Assembly: GCA_007753675.1 (NCBI GenBank)
Contig: CP036432.1
Span: forward strand, 8,310,233-8,374,232
Length of the DNA: 64,000 bases
DNA from: Stieleria magnilauensis
GTDB lineage: Bacteria; Planctomycetota; Planctomycetia; Pirellulales; Pirellulaceae
Direction: 5' to 3'
Positions 10,060-17,983 of this stretch are shown here, one piece after another (the stretch's first letter is position 1; every line of letters starts with the position of its first letter). The notes under the pieces are model-generated. The model was not told the origin of the DNA and ran no database searches. It saw nothing but the letters and a program-made list of their open reading frames with translations. The translations under genes and the position numbers were made by a program.

Positions 10060-11691
10060 ATGACTGCTCGGTTCGTCTTGAACGATCGAAAACCGCGACT
10101 CAAATCACCGCGAATCAAATCACTGACGTTTTCGATCGGCTTGTCTCTCAGCGGCTTGATCGGCTCGCTGTGCCTCGGTTCATCGCAGGTTTTCGCCGAA
10201 CAACCCAACGTCGTGCTGATCCTGATGGATGACATGGGGGCGATCGACTTGTCCGGTGAAGGAAGCAGGTATTACCAATCGCCGCGGATCGATAGCATCG
10301 CCGAACGAGGCATGCGTTTTCGTAACGGCTACGCAACCTGTTGTGTGTGCAGCCCATCCCGCGCGAGCATTCAATTGGGGACCTTTCCCGCACGCAACGG
10401 CATCACCGATTGGATCGGGGCCAAAACGGGACTCGATTGGAAGCGGCCCGACCGCCTGTTGTCGGCGGAGTACGTGCACGACTTGCCGCATGACGAGGTG
10501 ACGATCGCCGAGGCGCTTCGCGATGGCGGGTACGCCACGTTTTTTGCCGGTAAGTGGCACCTGGGTGACAAGGGGTCTTGGCCGACCGACCACGGCTACC
10601 AGGTCAACAAGGGCGGACACGACAAGGGCAGTCCACCGGGAGGCTACTTTGCCCCGTACGACAACCCGGTGCTCAGCAGCGGTCCCGACGGTGAATCGCT
10701 GCCGATGCGTCTGGCCCAAGAGACGGTCAATTACATCAACCAACAAGACGGAAAACCATTCTTCGCGATGCTGTCGTTCTACAGTGTGCATGGTCCCGTG
10801 CAGACTCGCAAAACGCTGTGGGAGAAATACCGCAAGCTCGCCCCGGAGCTGCCCGAGGGGCAAGGACGTTTTCAAGTCGATCGCACGTTGCCGGTCCGCC
10901 AAGTCCAAGACCACCCTGTCTATGCCGGTATGGTGGAAACCGTCGACAACGCCGTCGGACTGGTGCTCGATGCGATCGACGCAAACGGTTTGACGGACAA
11001 CACGATCGTGGTCTTCACCAGTGACAACGGCGGTGTCTCGTCGGGGGATGCGTTTTGCACGTCCAATTTGCCACTGCGGGGCGGCAAGGGGCGGCAATGG
11101 GAAGGCGGGATTCGTGAACCGTTTTACATTCGTTATCCGGCCTTGGTGCCCCCCGGATCGTCCAACGACACGCCGGTGACCGGGGCGGATCTCTACCCGA
11201 CGCTGCTGGAATTGTGTGGGCTGCCGCTGCGGCCGACCCAGCACCAAGACGGCGTCAGTCTCAAGCCGCTGTTGACCGGTGGCACCATCCCCAACCGACC
11301 GTTGTATTGGCATTACCCCCATTACGGAAATCAAGGCGGCGAACCGCACGCGATCATCCGCCAGGACGGCTGGAAACTGATTCATTACTACGAAGACGGA
11401 CGCAACGAATTGTATCACCTGGCAAGTGATCCCGGCGAACAAAGTGATCTGTCACGCACCCAGCCCGCCCGCGCCGCTTCCATGTGGCAGCAACTGGACA
11501 CTTGGTTGAACGATGTGGACGCGAAACGGCCCGAACCGGATCCACGCTACGATCCGAAAACCACCGAAGCCTACTACGCGGAAAAACACACCAAATTGAA
11601 ACAGCGGCTGGAGGAATTCCATTCTCGGATTCTGGAGGCCGATTGGCAACCAAATCCGGATTGGTGGGGAAGTCTTCGTGCGAACGACTGA
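10060..11691 (+). CDS. Secreted type I sulfatase (arylsulfatase family)
   Basis: 543 residues from the ATG at 10060 (MTARFVL), which gives a basic N-region, a hydrophobic core and a cleavage site near VFA-EQP, so it is exported. The metal-binding aspartates lie in NVVLILMDDMG just after the signal. CSPSR (97-101) is the canonical cysteine-type sulfatase motif in which Cys becomes formylglycine. FAGKWHLGDKG and FTSDNGG are further family signatures. It hydrolyses a sulfate ester, and planctomycete genomes carry many such enzymes for algal polysaccharides; the substrate cannot be read here. No formylglycine-generating enzyme or carbohydrate-active gene lies next to it. The C-terminal domain (IIRQDGWKLIHYY) is complete. 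Confidence 0.95.
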   Translation: MTARFVLNDRKPRLKSPRIKSLTFSIGLSLSGLIGSLCLGSSQVFAEQPNVVLILMDDMGAIDLSGEGSRYYQSPRIDSIAERGMRFRNGYATCCVCSPSRASIQLGTFPARNGITDWIGAKTGLDWKRPDRLLSAEYVHDLPHDEVTIAEALRDGGYATFFAGKWHLGDKGSWPTDHGYQVNKGGHDKGSPPGGYFAPYDNPVLSSGPDGESLPMRLAQETVNYINQQDGKPFFAMLSFYSVHGPVQTRKTLWEKYRKLAPELPEGQGRFQVDRTLPVRQVQDHPVYAGMVETVDNAVGLVLDAIDANGLTDNTIVVFTSDNGGVSSGDAFCTSNLPLRGGKGRQWEGGIREPFYIRYPALVPPGSSNDTPVTGADLYPTLLELCGLPLRPTQHQDGVSLKPLLTGGTIPNRPLYWHYPHYGNQGGEPHAIIRQDGWKLIHYYEDGRNELYHLASDPGEQSDLSRTQPARAASMWQQLDTWLNDVDAKRPEPDPRYDPKTTEAYYAEKHTKLKQRLEEFHSRILEADWQPNPDWWGSLRAND

Positions 11692-11803
11692 TTTTTGAGT
11701 ATGCTAAATTGGTCTTGACGGCATCCAGGCCTTGCCGCTAGCTGTCGAAAGACGACATCGCGAAAACGGGTAATTCGCACTGTTCTATTTCGGGAGATCC
11801 ATC

Positions 11804-12400
11804 ATGGCGTCAGATTCCAGTCACGGTCCTGATAGGCACGGTAACGATGAACAGGGTGGGGGCGGACCTGATCATGATGCACTGTGTGGTTCAACGGTCG
11901 AGCGATTCTTTCGCGGCATCAGTGAGTTTATCTTTCACACCAAACTCGGTGTCGCGGACGTCCAACTGGTCGACTACGTCAGCGATTTGATGTTGCGATT
12001 TGTGCGAGTCGATTCGCTGTATTCGTTACGACAAAGCGACGGCATGCGAACCAAGCACGTCGTGCAAATGATTTCCGAAGCCGAACGCCGGATCGGTCTG
12101 GCCAAGCGCGAAGTCTATCGGCATGTCGGCGATTTCACGTTGTTCTGGTCGGGCATGTATCCGGAAAGTTTGTCGGCCAAGAAGAATCGCGGTGAATCGC
12201 CGGATCAGTTGATCGATTACTGCCGCCAAGGCAAACGCGCTTACGCGATTGCCGCGGAGATCGAGGGCGGCGCCGACCGACCGTCTTCGGAGCTGATCCA
12301 CCGCATGAGCGAGCACTTCGAAATGTGTGCGTATGGACTACGCGAAGTCCGACGCCACTGGGAAGAAGACGGCGACTCGAACGGTTTGTTGACCTGGTGA
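11804..12400 (+). CDS. Conserved hypothetical protein, 198 aa
   Basis: I do not recognise a family. The protein is soluble, with no signal peptide or membrane helix. After a polar N-terminus (first ~30 residues rich in G, H and D) it is predicted mostly helical, with acidic and aromatic patches (FFRGISEFIFHTKLG; HVGDFTLFWSGMYPE; YCRQGKRAYAIAAE). The start is well supported: GGGAG lies eight bases before the ATG. It follows the sulfatase by 112 bases on the same strand but has its own likely leader. A regulatory or scaffold role would be a guess. It is flanked downstream by palindromic repeats. Confidence 0.75.
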   Translation: MASDSSHGPDRHGNDEQGGGGPDHDALCGSTVERFFRGISEFIFHTKLGVADVQLVDYVSDLMLRFVRVDSLYSLRQSDGMRTKHVVQMISEAERRIGLAKREVYRHVGDFTLFWSGMYPESLSAKKNRGESPDQLIDYCRQGKRAYAIAAEIEGGADRPSSELIHRMSEHFEMCAYGLREVRRHWEEDGDSNGLLTW

Positions 12401-12435
12401 GACGTTGACGGGGAATCCCTCAAGGCAATGTCGGT

Positions 12436-12516
12436 GTTAGCGGAACGGCGCGAGCCGTCCGGTGGCAGCATCGAAGATGCGTCGACAGACCGGAGGGCTC
12501 GCGCCCTGCCGCTAAC
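12436..12516. repeat. 81-bp palindromic repeat, copy A
   Basis: Begins GTTAGCGG and ends CCGCTAAC. The outer 28-base arms pair with few mismatches, and the loop contains its own small hairpin (GCATC-GAA-GATGC). Nearly identical to copy B at 12606-12686 (two differences). Related elements lie at 22104-22176 and, as a half copy, 62976-63003. Confidence 0.85.
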
Positions 12517-12529
12517 AAATGACACGAAG

Positions 12530-12575
12530 GCTTGCGCCAAACGGCTGAACGTCGATTGACATCAGCCGGTTCGCG
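12530..12575. repeat. Palindromic repeat of the GGCTGA/TCAGCC family
   Basis: Inverted relative of the element at 3544-3594: both carry GCCAAACGGCTGA and ACATCAGCCGGTTCGCG in the same order once one strand is flipped. It lies between copies A and B of the 81-bp palindrome, so this 316-base gap is essentially all repeat DNA. Confidence 0.65.
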
Positions 12576-12605
12576 ACGCGTCCTGGCGGCCTTGGCAACG
12601 GCGGT

Positions 12606-12686
12606 GTTAGCGGAACGGCGCGAGCCGTCCGGTGGCAGCATCGAAGATGCGTTGATAGACCGGAGGGCTCGCGCCCTGCCGCTAAC
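12606..12686. repeat. 81-bp palindromic repeat, copy B
   Basis: Second copy of the GTTAGCGG...CCGCTAAC palindrome, in the same orientation as copy A and 170 bases downstream. It sits just beyond the 3' ends of two converging genes, where a hairpin could act as a bidirectional terminator. Confidence 0.85.
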
Positions 12687-12716
12687 ATGATGCACCCCGT
12701 TTCACGGAATGCCCGT

Positions 12717-14027
12717 CTACTCGGGCAAACGTCCCGTTTGGATCTTGGGGAACGTGCCGGTCAAGCCTTCTTTCATGAAGGCGACGAGATCAGCTTTCTC
12801 CTGGTCGGTCAAGTTCAGCACCTTCATCTTGTCGCTCAACCAAGGGTTCTTGTGTCCGCCCTTGTCATACCAGTCGACGACCTCTTGAAGGGTCTTCTGG
12901 CTGCCATCATGCATGTAAGGCGCCGAGAGCGCGATGTTTCGCAGCGTCGGTGTCTTGAAGGCTCCCTTGTCCTTTTCTTCTTTCGTGACCTCGTAACGTC
13001 CCAGATCGGGTTCGTCCGCCTCCATGCCGACACCTAAGTTGTGGTACTGCTCGTCGGTGAAATTCGCCCCCGCATGACAGGTGGCACAGTTCGCTTTTCC
13101 GGCAAACAGCTTCATCCCCCGCTTGGCCGATTCGCTCATCGGGTTCTCCGCGATCGCGGCCTTGATTGCATCGTATTGGGCCTTCAACTCTGGTTCTTCG
13201 TCCAAGTACTCCAGGTCGTCGGCGAACAGTTTCTCAAACGTGTCCAGATCGTTTTGGTAGTCGTAGGGTGCCGGTCCGGTGACGAGCGCCCGTTCGAACG
13301 CGGCGATCGCTTTGCCGACATTGTCGATCGTCACGCCGTCGCCAAACACCTTCTCGAACTGAAGCTTGTAGATCGGATTGGCGGCCAAATCGGCGACGCA
13401 GGTTTCGTGGTTGTTGCCCATCTCGATGGGGTTGGCGATCGGGCCGACCGCTTGCTCTTCCAGGGTGGCGGCGCGGCCGTCCCAAAACTGGGCCTGGCTG
13501 ACAATGCGGTTGTAGGCGACCGGTGAATTCCGACCGCCTTCTTGACCACGCACCCCGACGCCGAACTGGGTCTGGGCGCCGTATCCTTGGGCGGGGTCGT
13601 GACAGGAGGCACACGAAATCGTGTTGTCATTGGACAATCGGGGATCGAAATACAATTGACGCCCGAGTTCGATCTTCGCCCGCGTCAGGGGATTGTCTTC
13701 CGGAATGAAGATGTTTCCTTGGGCGGCGCTGAGCCCCTTGGGCAGTGTGACCGATAACGTTTCATGTTGCTTCGGTTGGGACAGCCAGTCGCGGACTTCT
13801 TGCAACGTCAGTTTTCCGCTGCCCGGGATCCCCATCAGCAGCGAATGGTCTTCGCCGAGTGTGATCGTGGCGGATGGGGAAGGGGCGGACTGGGATGGGG
13901 CAGAACTGTCCAGCGGCTCGGCGTTGGCGATCGAAACCAGGCCGACCGAAACCAGGCCGATCGAAGCAAGGCAAATCGGTGTCAGCGAAAACAGGGATCG
14001 CAACAAAGAACGTTTCGGTTTTGACAT
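12717..14027 (-). CDS. Di-haem cytochrome c peroxidase (CcpA/MauG family)
   Basis: 436 residues with an N-terminal signal peptide (basic start, hydrophobic core to about residue 36, SIANA-EP), so periplasmic. Two c-type haem motifs, CASCH (139-143) and CATCH (314-318), with the peroxidase-family context YFDPRLSNDNTISC around the first and LRNIALSAPYMHDGS near the C-terminus. These enzymes reduce hydrogen peroxide with electrons from small cytochromes, or in MauG relatives oxidise protein residues; sequence alone does not choose. An Ala/Ser/Pro-rich linker follows the signal. It is monocistronic as far as visible: palindromic repeats lie downstream and mutY ends 111 bases upstream. Confidence 0.93.
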   Translation of the reverse strand: MSKPKRSLLRSLFSLTPICLASIGLVSVGLVSIANAEPLDSSAPSQSAPSPSATITLGEDHSLLMGIPGSGKLTLQEVRDWLSQPKQHETLSVTLPKGLSAAQGNIFIPEDNPLTRAKIELGRQLYFDPRLSNDNTISCASCHDPAQGYGAQTQFGVGVRGQEGGRNSPVAYNRIVSQAQFWDGRAATLEEQAVGPIANPIEMGNNHETCVADLAANPIYKLQFEKVFGDGVTIDNVGKAIAAFERALVTGPAPYDYQNDLDTFEKLFADDLEYLDEEPELKAQYDAIKAAIAENPMSESAKRGMKLFAGKANCATCHAGANFTDEQYHNLGVGMEADEPDLGRYEVTKEEKDKGAFKTPTLRNIALSAPYMHDGSQKTLQEVVDWYDKGGHKNPWLSDKMKVLNLTDQEKADLVAFMKEGLTGTFPKIQTGRLPE

Positions 14028-14089
14028 CGTGAATGTGGGCTCTCGAAGGTGGGATGGAAAGCGGATGGAGTCGTTGGCGTTAGCTTTCA

Positions 14090-14135
14090 GCTTGCGGTCG
14101 AGCTGGATTGCAAGCTGGAAGCTTACGCCACGTTC
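14090..14135. repeat. Palindromic intergenic repeat (GCAAGCTGGAAGCTTACGCC family)
   Basis: Contains AGCTTTCAGCTTGC and, about 20 bases on, GCAAGCTGGAAGCTTACGCC, which can pair as an imperfect hairpin. The same words recur at 43305-43512 and 58940-59017. Confidence 0.6.
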
Positions 14136-14138
14136 ACT

Positions 14139-15281
14139 CTAACTGAGCGGCAAAATTGATTGGTCGTCATCGACCAGGAAATCGGCGATTTTTCGGCCCG
14201 TGACACTCAACGGCAGTGTGCGGATTTGGTCAAGTGAGACCCATTGCCACGGTGCCGGTGATTTTGGGGCTGCCACGGCATTTGAAAATGCTGCTTGGTG
14301 CACGTGCAGCGAAATGCGAAACTTGGTGACCGCATGACGAAGGGTCTGCAGCCGAACTCCGGCGGCAACTTCTGCGCCCAATTGCTGCGACAGCCAGCCG
14401 GCCGCCGCGTCGACCGATTCGGTCGCCGCGTCGGTGCAACGGGGGAAATCCCAAAGCCCCGCCCAGCGTCCGCCATCGGGCAGCGGGCGGGCAAGGTACT
14501 GCGTCGCCCCTCGTTGTTCGCGGCTGAGGATCAGCGCGAATTCCGTTCGATCCTCGTAGGCGATGCGTTTGATCTTTCCTGGGATCTCGGCCTGTAGACC
14601 GAGTTCGGCGGCGCGGCAGTGGTTGTGAACCGGGCACTGGTCGCATTTCGGATTCTTGGGCAGACAGACCAACGCGCCCAGTTCCATCGCCGCTTGATTG
14701 AATTGTCCGCTGCCGCTGCGGGGCAGCATCCGAGTGGCTACGTCCCATAACAGTTTGTTGGCGTCGCGATCGGTGGGCGGGACCCGCAGTGCGATCCATC
14801 GGCTGTAGACACGCTGCGTGTTCCCTTCGAGCACCGGAAGTTTTGCGCCGGCTGCGATCGAGAGCACGGCACCGGCGGTGTAACGTCCGACGCCGGGCAG
14901 CGCCAGCACTTGTTCATAGTCCAAGGGAAACTCGCCGCCATGCTCGGTCATGATTTGCTTGGCGGCGGCGTGCATCGATCGGACGCGACGATAATACCCC
15001 AGGCCTTCCCAGTGACGCATCAACTCGGACTCTTCGGCGGCGGCCAAATCGGCGACGGTGGGAAACGATTTCATCCAGCGTCGGTAGTACGGCAACACCG
15101 TCGCCACCTGGGTCTGTTGCAGCATGATCTCGCTGACCCAAACGTGGTACGGCGTCGGATCGCTGCGCCACGGCATTTCCCGGGCATGGTTTGAAAACCA
15201 GGCGAGCAGCTTGCGACGCAATCCGGTTCGCCAGCGGGTCTGCTGCCAATCGTCGTGGTGTGGCGGGGTCTCAGTCGGCAA
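14139..15281 (-). CDS. mutY: A/G-specific adenine glycosylase MutY
   Basis: 380 residues. Removes adenine mispaired with 8-oxoguanine. Seen: SEIMLQQTQV with the catalytic glutamate (E51, equivalent to E. coli E37), the helix-hairpin-helix LPGVGRYTAGAVL (about 128-140), the iron-sulfur loop with four cysteines (CLPKNPKCDQCPVHNHC) and a C-terminal NUDIX-like domain for 8-oxoG recognition. The residue aligned with catalytic Asp138 of E. coli (LDGNV) is glutamate here (LEGNT, E152, codon 14826-14828), a conservative but notable change. The start is uncertain: the best in-frame codon is TTG at 15281, 21 bases after the PDZ-protein gene, with no strong Shine-Dalgarno. It is probably the last gene of a three-gene unit. 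Confidence 0.93.
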   Translation of the reverse strand: MPTETPPHHDDWQQTRWRTGLRRKLLAWFSNHAREMPWRSDPTPYHVWVSEIMLQQTQVATVLPYYRRWMKSFPTVADLAAAEESELMRHWEGLGYYRRVRSMHAAAKQIMTEHGGEFPLDYEQVLALPGVGRYTAGAVLSIAAGAKLPVLEGNTQRVYSRWIALRVPPTDRDANKLLWDVATRMLPRSGSGQFNQAAMELGALVCLPKNPKCDQCPVHNHCRAAELGLQAEIPGKIKRIAYEDRTEFALILSREQRGATQYLARPLPDGGRWAGLWDFPRCTDAATESVDAAAGWLSQQLGAEVAAGVRLQTLRHAVTKFRISLHVHQAAFSNAVAAPKSPAPWQWVSLDQIRTLPLSVTGRKIADFLVDDDQSILPLS

Positions 15282-15302
15282 GGTGTCGCGTCGTCTGGGG
15301 CT

Positions 15303-16589
15303 CTATTGGTTTTGCTGTTTCTTCAGCGTTGCGATGGTGTCAAACACTTCGTTGCCACGCCGGTAGCGGATCGCAATCTCGTCGCCGGGAATGTGCGTGT
15401 TGATCTGTTGTTGCAGATCATCAAACCGAGTGATCTTGGCGTCGTCGATTCGAATGACCACGTCCCCGGCTTGCAAGCCGGCGTCCGCGGCGCCGCTGCC
15501 GGGCGTGACTTGGCTGACTTCACAGGTGTCCTGCAGCGTCGTGCGACACATCACGCCCAAGAAACCGCCGCGACGCAGCGTGATGTCCAGCCCCGGCATT
15601 TCGACACGCAACCGTTCGACACGCTGTTCGGAAACCCCCGTGCCCATCAAGTGCAGGGCATCACGCAATCGGACGCGGGTCAGTTCGGTCAACAGTTCTT
15701 CATTGAGACGCACGTACCGCAATTCGATCGCATCGAGTCGCGAACGTTGTTGCAACGTCTGGACGGCCGGCACCGTCAGCTCGCAATCGGCGATCACCAA
15801 CGTCGTCAAGTCGGGCATCTTCATCACCGCGGCCAGTGTTTCCGCTGTCGCCATCGCGTCTTCGATGACGACAAAATCGATCTCACGAATCCAACGCAAC
15901 CAGGCCAGCGCTTCGATGTCGCCGTTGAATTGCCGGTTGATCCGAACAATCTCGTGCGAGGTGCTGCGAGAGGCCAAGGCGACGGTGTCGATGCCGATGA
16001 AGACGCCGGCGCCGGAGAGCTGGACCCTGGCTTCGCGGCCACGCGATTCGGCGAACGATTCCAGTGTCGACTTGGCCAACGTGGCTTTGGTGCCAAAGCT
16101 TGTCGCGGCGATCGATTCCAGCGTTGCGAGCGCCCCATCGGTCTGCCACGGCGGTTCGTCTTCGGCGACTTTCGCCAAGATCAGGATGACGTTTTCGACC
16201 GTTTCCAAATCGCCGCCGTCGAGCATGTCGCGCAAGACCGGGACGGAATCCAGTCCGCCGTCGATCAGGTGGCGGCGCGCCGATTGGCGGCGGAGAAAGC
16301 GTTCGTGGGACAGCTGGCTGGCCCAGTACTCGAGCGTCCGCTCATCGCGGGGAACCCGGCGCGGCGGCTCGTCGGCCGCCGGTGGCGTGTCGTTCTGCTC
16401 GGCGTTCTGCTCAGCCAACGCTGCCGCGGCGGGCGGCTTGGATGACTGCGCTGCAGCCGGTCCGGTGGGAACCTGAGCTGTGGGAACCTGAGCGGTGGCC
16501 GGAATGCCAACGAGGATCAGAGACGCCGCCCAGACCAAGCCGGCGACGTAGCGGTCAAGTCGATGCTTGCCAGGGGCGTCCAAGATCAA
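15303..16589 (-). CDS. Exported PDZ-domain protein with HEAT- and LRR-like repeats
   Basis: 428 residues if started at TTG 16589, which has GGAG six bases upstream; GTG at 16613, overlapping the upstream gene, is the alternative. No ATG is available. A signal-like hydrophobic stretch ending ATA-Q is followed by an A/P/Q-rich linker, a helical HEAT-like part (YWASQLSHERFLRRQSARR), leucine-rich-repeat-like strands (LTTLVIADCELTVPAVQTLQ) and a C-terminal PDZ domain (GSGAADAGLQAGDVVIRID). It is probably a periplasmic scaffold that binds protein C-termini. No protease domain is present, so it is not a DegP-type enzyme. It sits between the 137-residue protein and mutY with gaps of 11 and 21 bases, suggesting one transcript. 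Confidence 0.82.
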   Translation of the reverse strand: MILDAPGKHRLDRYVAGLVWAASLILVGIPATAQVPTAQVPTGPAAAQSSKPPAAAALAEQNAEQNDTPPAADEPPRRVPRDERTLEYWASQLSHERFLRRQSARRHLIDGGLDSVPVLRDMLDGGDLETVENVILILAKVAEDEPPWQTDGALATLESIAATSFGTKATLAKSTLESFAESRGREARVQLSGAGVFIGIDTVALASRSTSHEIVRINRQFNGDIEALAWLRWIREIDFVVIEDAMATAETLAAVMKMPDLTTLVIADCELTVPAVQTLQQRSRLDAIELRYVRLNEELLTELTRVRLRDALHLMGTGVSEQRVERLRVEMPGLDITLRRGGFLGVMCRTTLQDTCEVSQVTPGSGAADAGLQAGDVVIRIDDAKITRFDDLQQQINTHIPGDEIAIRYRRGNEVFDTIATLKKQQNQ

Positions 16590-16600
16590 ATCGTTCTCCG

Positions 16601-17014
16601 CTAACCGATGCACCAGCGATCGTTGAACCACTCGACACGGTCCGCACGGCGCGGGTTGTATTTCGTCTCGGGGTTGAACTTGTGGGTTTTCAAGAACGAC
16701 ATGAACGCCTTGCCCGGCACTTCGGCGTGCTGGGCGATGATGTCGACATGCTCGCTTTCCGGTTTCCAGTCGTACAGGATCTTGTTGTCGGATTCGAATT
16801 TTTCGTCCAGGTACTCGATGTTGGCGGAACTGCAAACGACAAAGTCGCAATCGCGTTTGCAAAGGAAATTCAACAGTTTGCTGGCCAAGGCGCGGGTCTC
16901 GGCGAGCTGACCGTCACAGGTTGCCGACGCGATGTTCCAAATGGAGACGAAACTGTGCTCGTCCTGGTCGTCCGGTGAAATTTTGAAATCGATTTCGTCT
17001 TCGGCGGCTGCCAT
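16601..17014 (-). CDS. Conserved hypothetical protein, 137 aa
   Basis: Start at the ATG at 17014 (MAAAEDEIDFK); the longer reading to 17206 runs through the intergenic region and looks spurious. The protein is soluble and acidic, with three cysteines in two patches (FLCKRDCDFVVCSS), a helical middle and a C-terminus ending WFNDRWCIG. I do not recognise a named domain. It leads the unit with the PDZ protein and mutY. It looks like a complete small cytosolic protein; nothing in the sequence points to catalysis. Confidence 0.7.
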   Translation of the reverse strand: MAAAEDEIDFKISPDDQDEHSFVSIWNIASATCDGQLAETRALASKLLNFLCKRDCDFVVCSSANIEYLDEKFESDNKILYDWKPESEHVDIIAQHAEVPGKAFMSFLKTHKFNPETKYNPRRADRVEWFNDRWCIG

Positions 17015-17204
17015 GCTGAAAAGCCTTTTCAGATTGGGAATGATTGGGGATGTCTGTCCCGGAGATTCTAGACGATTTTTGTGGATTCGCACAGAGTCAC
17101 GTTGGGTGTGACCGGACGTGTCATGCCGCTCTCGATGATTCAGCCAACGAATGAGACATCGCTCATTCGAGACGTATTTGGCCTGTTTCGCCGGAGCTTT
17201 TGCC

Positions 17205-17489
17205 ATGACTCAAATGATGCTGTTCGACCCCTGCTCGCTCGCCCCCAGCACCCCCGTCGCCGTGAATTCCGCTGCGGTGGCCGCCAGCCCGGTTGCCGCC
17301 AGCCCCGTCGTTTCCCACTCCCGAACCGCCACGTCGACGGTTGTTGATCGCACCCCCCGTGAGAACCGCAATCACGCCGATGCCGACGACGGGATTCACC
17401 ACATGGGCGATTTGGCCCGCCTGGTCCTGCTCCGTTACCAACTGGTCGCCAAGCGACGCCAGGAAATGGCCGCTCGACGCGGAAAATAA
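17205..17489 (+). CDS. Small hypothetical protein, 94 aa
   Basis: Start taken at ATG 17205 (MTQMMLFD); an upstream ATG at 17151 would add 18 residues. The first half is low-complexity (A, S, V and P runs, with a repeated VAASPV), and the second half is a short basic helix (HHMGDLARLVLLRYQLVAKRR). The C-terminal helix looks conserved in character and might bind nucleic acid or protein, but no family is recognised. It is divergent from the gene at 16601-17014 and converges on the LapA-like gene, with no strong ribosome site. Confidence 0.5.
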   Translation: MTQMMLFDPCSLAPSTPVAVNSAAVAASPVAASPVVSHSRTATSTVVDRTPRENRNHADADDGIHHMGDLARLVLLRYQLVAKRRQEMAARRGK

Positions 17490-17507
17490 ACCCCGCCTGT
17501 CAGCCGC

Positions 17508-17774
17508 TTAGCTGCCACCTGCCGGTCCCTCCGGCTGGCTGTCTTTTTTACCTGATTTGCCTAGCCGCTCTTTTTTCCGGTGCAGCATCCAAGCCGTCCA
17601 CATCGCACCGACCATAAATCCGATCAGGCCCGAAATCGCCAGCAACATCGCCAAGGGAACTTCCCGATGAAACACCAGCGGCATCCGCAGCAAAACACTT
17701 TGAGTGTTGGAAAGCGAAAAGATCATCAGCACCAACACGCCGGAAATGATCAAAAACCATCGAAATCGCGCCAT
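17508..17774 (-). CDS. LapA/DUF1049-like small inner-membrane protein
   Basis: 88 residues with two hydrophobic helices (about 5-22 and 38-62) separated by a short loop (NTQSVLLRMPLVFHREVP), then a basic, polar tail. This is the layout of the LapA/DUF1049 family, whose E. coli member helps control lipopolysaccharide synthesis with LapB. The family match rests on the two-helix pattern and the N-T-Q-x-V loop, so it is moderate. It stands alone between the small plus-strand gene and imuA, ending 18 bases from the 3' end of the former. Confidence 0.7.
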   Translation of the reverse strand: MARFRWFLIISGVLVLMIFSLSNTQSVLLRMPLVFHREVPLAMLLAISGLIGFMVGAMWTAWMLHRKKERLGKSGKKDSQPEGPAGGS

Positions 17775-17983
17775 GATGCAAGTGTCCAGTGAAGTGCGAA
17801 AGGTTGAGGGAAGTGCCGAATAGCCGGCGAAGTGCCAACTGTCCAGTGAACTAGTCGTGCCGAGCGGTCAGCCCGCTGAAACGGGAACGGTAAAAAATGA
17901 GCCCGAAATGCTAGCATTCGTTATGCTAGCGTCGGATGCGGGCCCAGACTTTCTTTGCATCCATTCGTTCGGGATGAATCGTA

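Noticed and set aside
10180..11442. Minus-strand ORF of 420 codons
   Set aside because: Antisense to the sulfatase gene, which has its full set of motifs.
15255..16445. Plus-strand ORFs of 396 and 361 codons
   Set aside because: Antisense to the PDZ protein gene; no recognisable domain.
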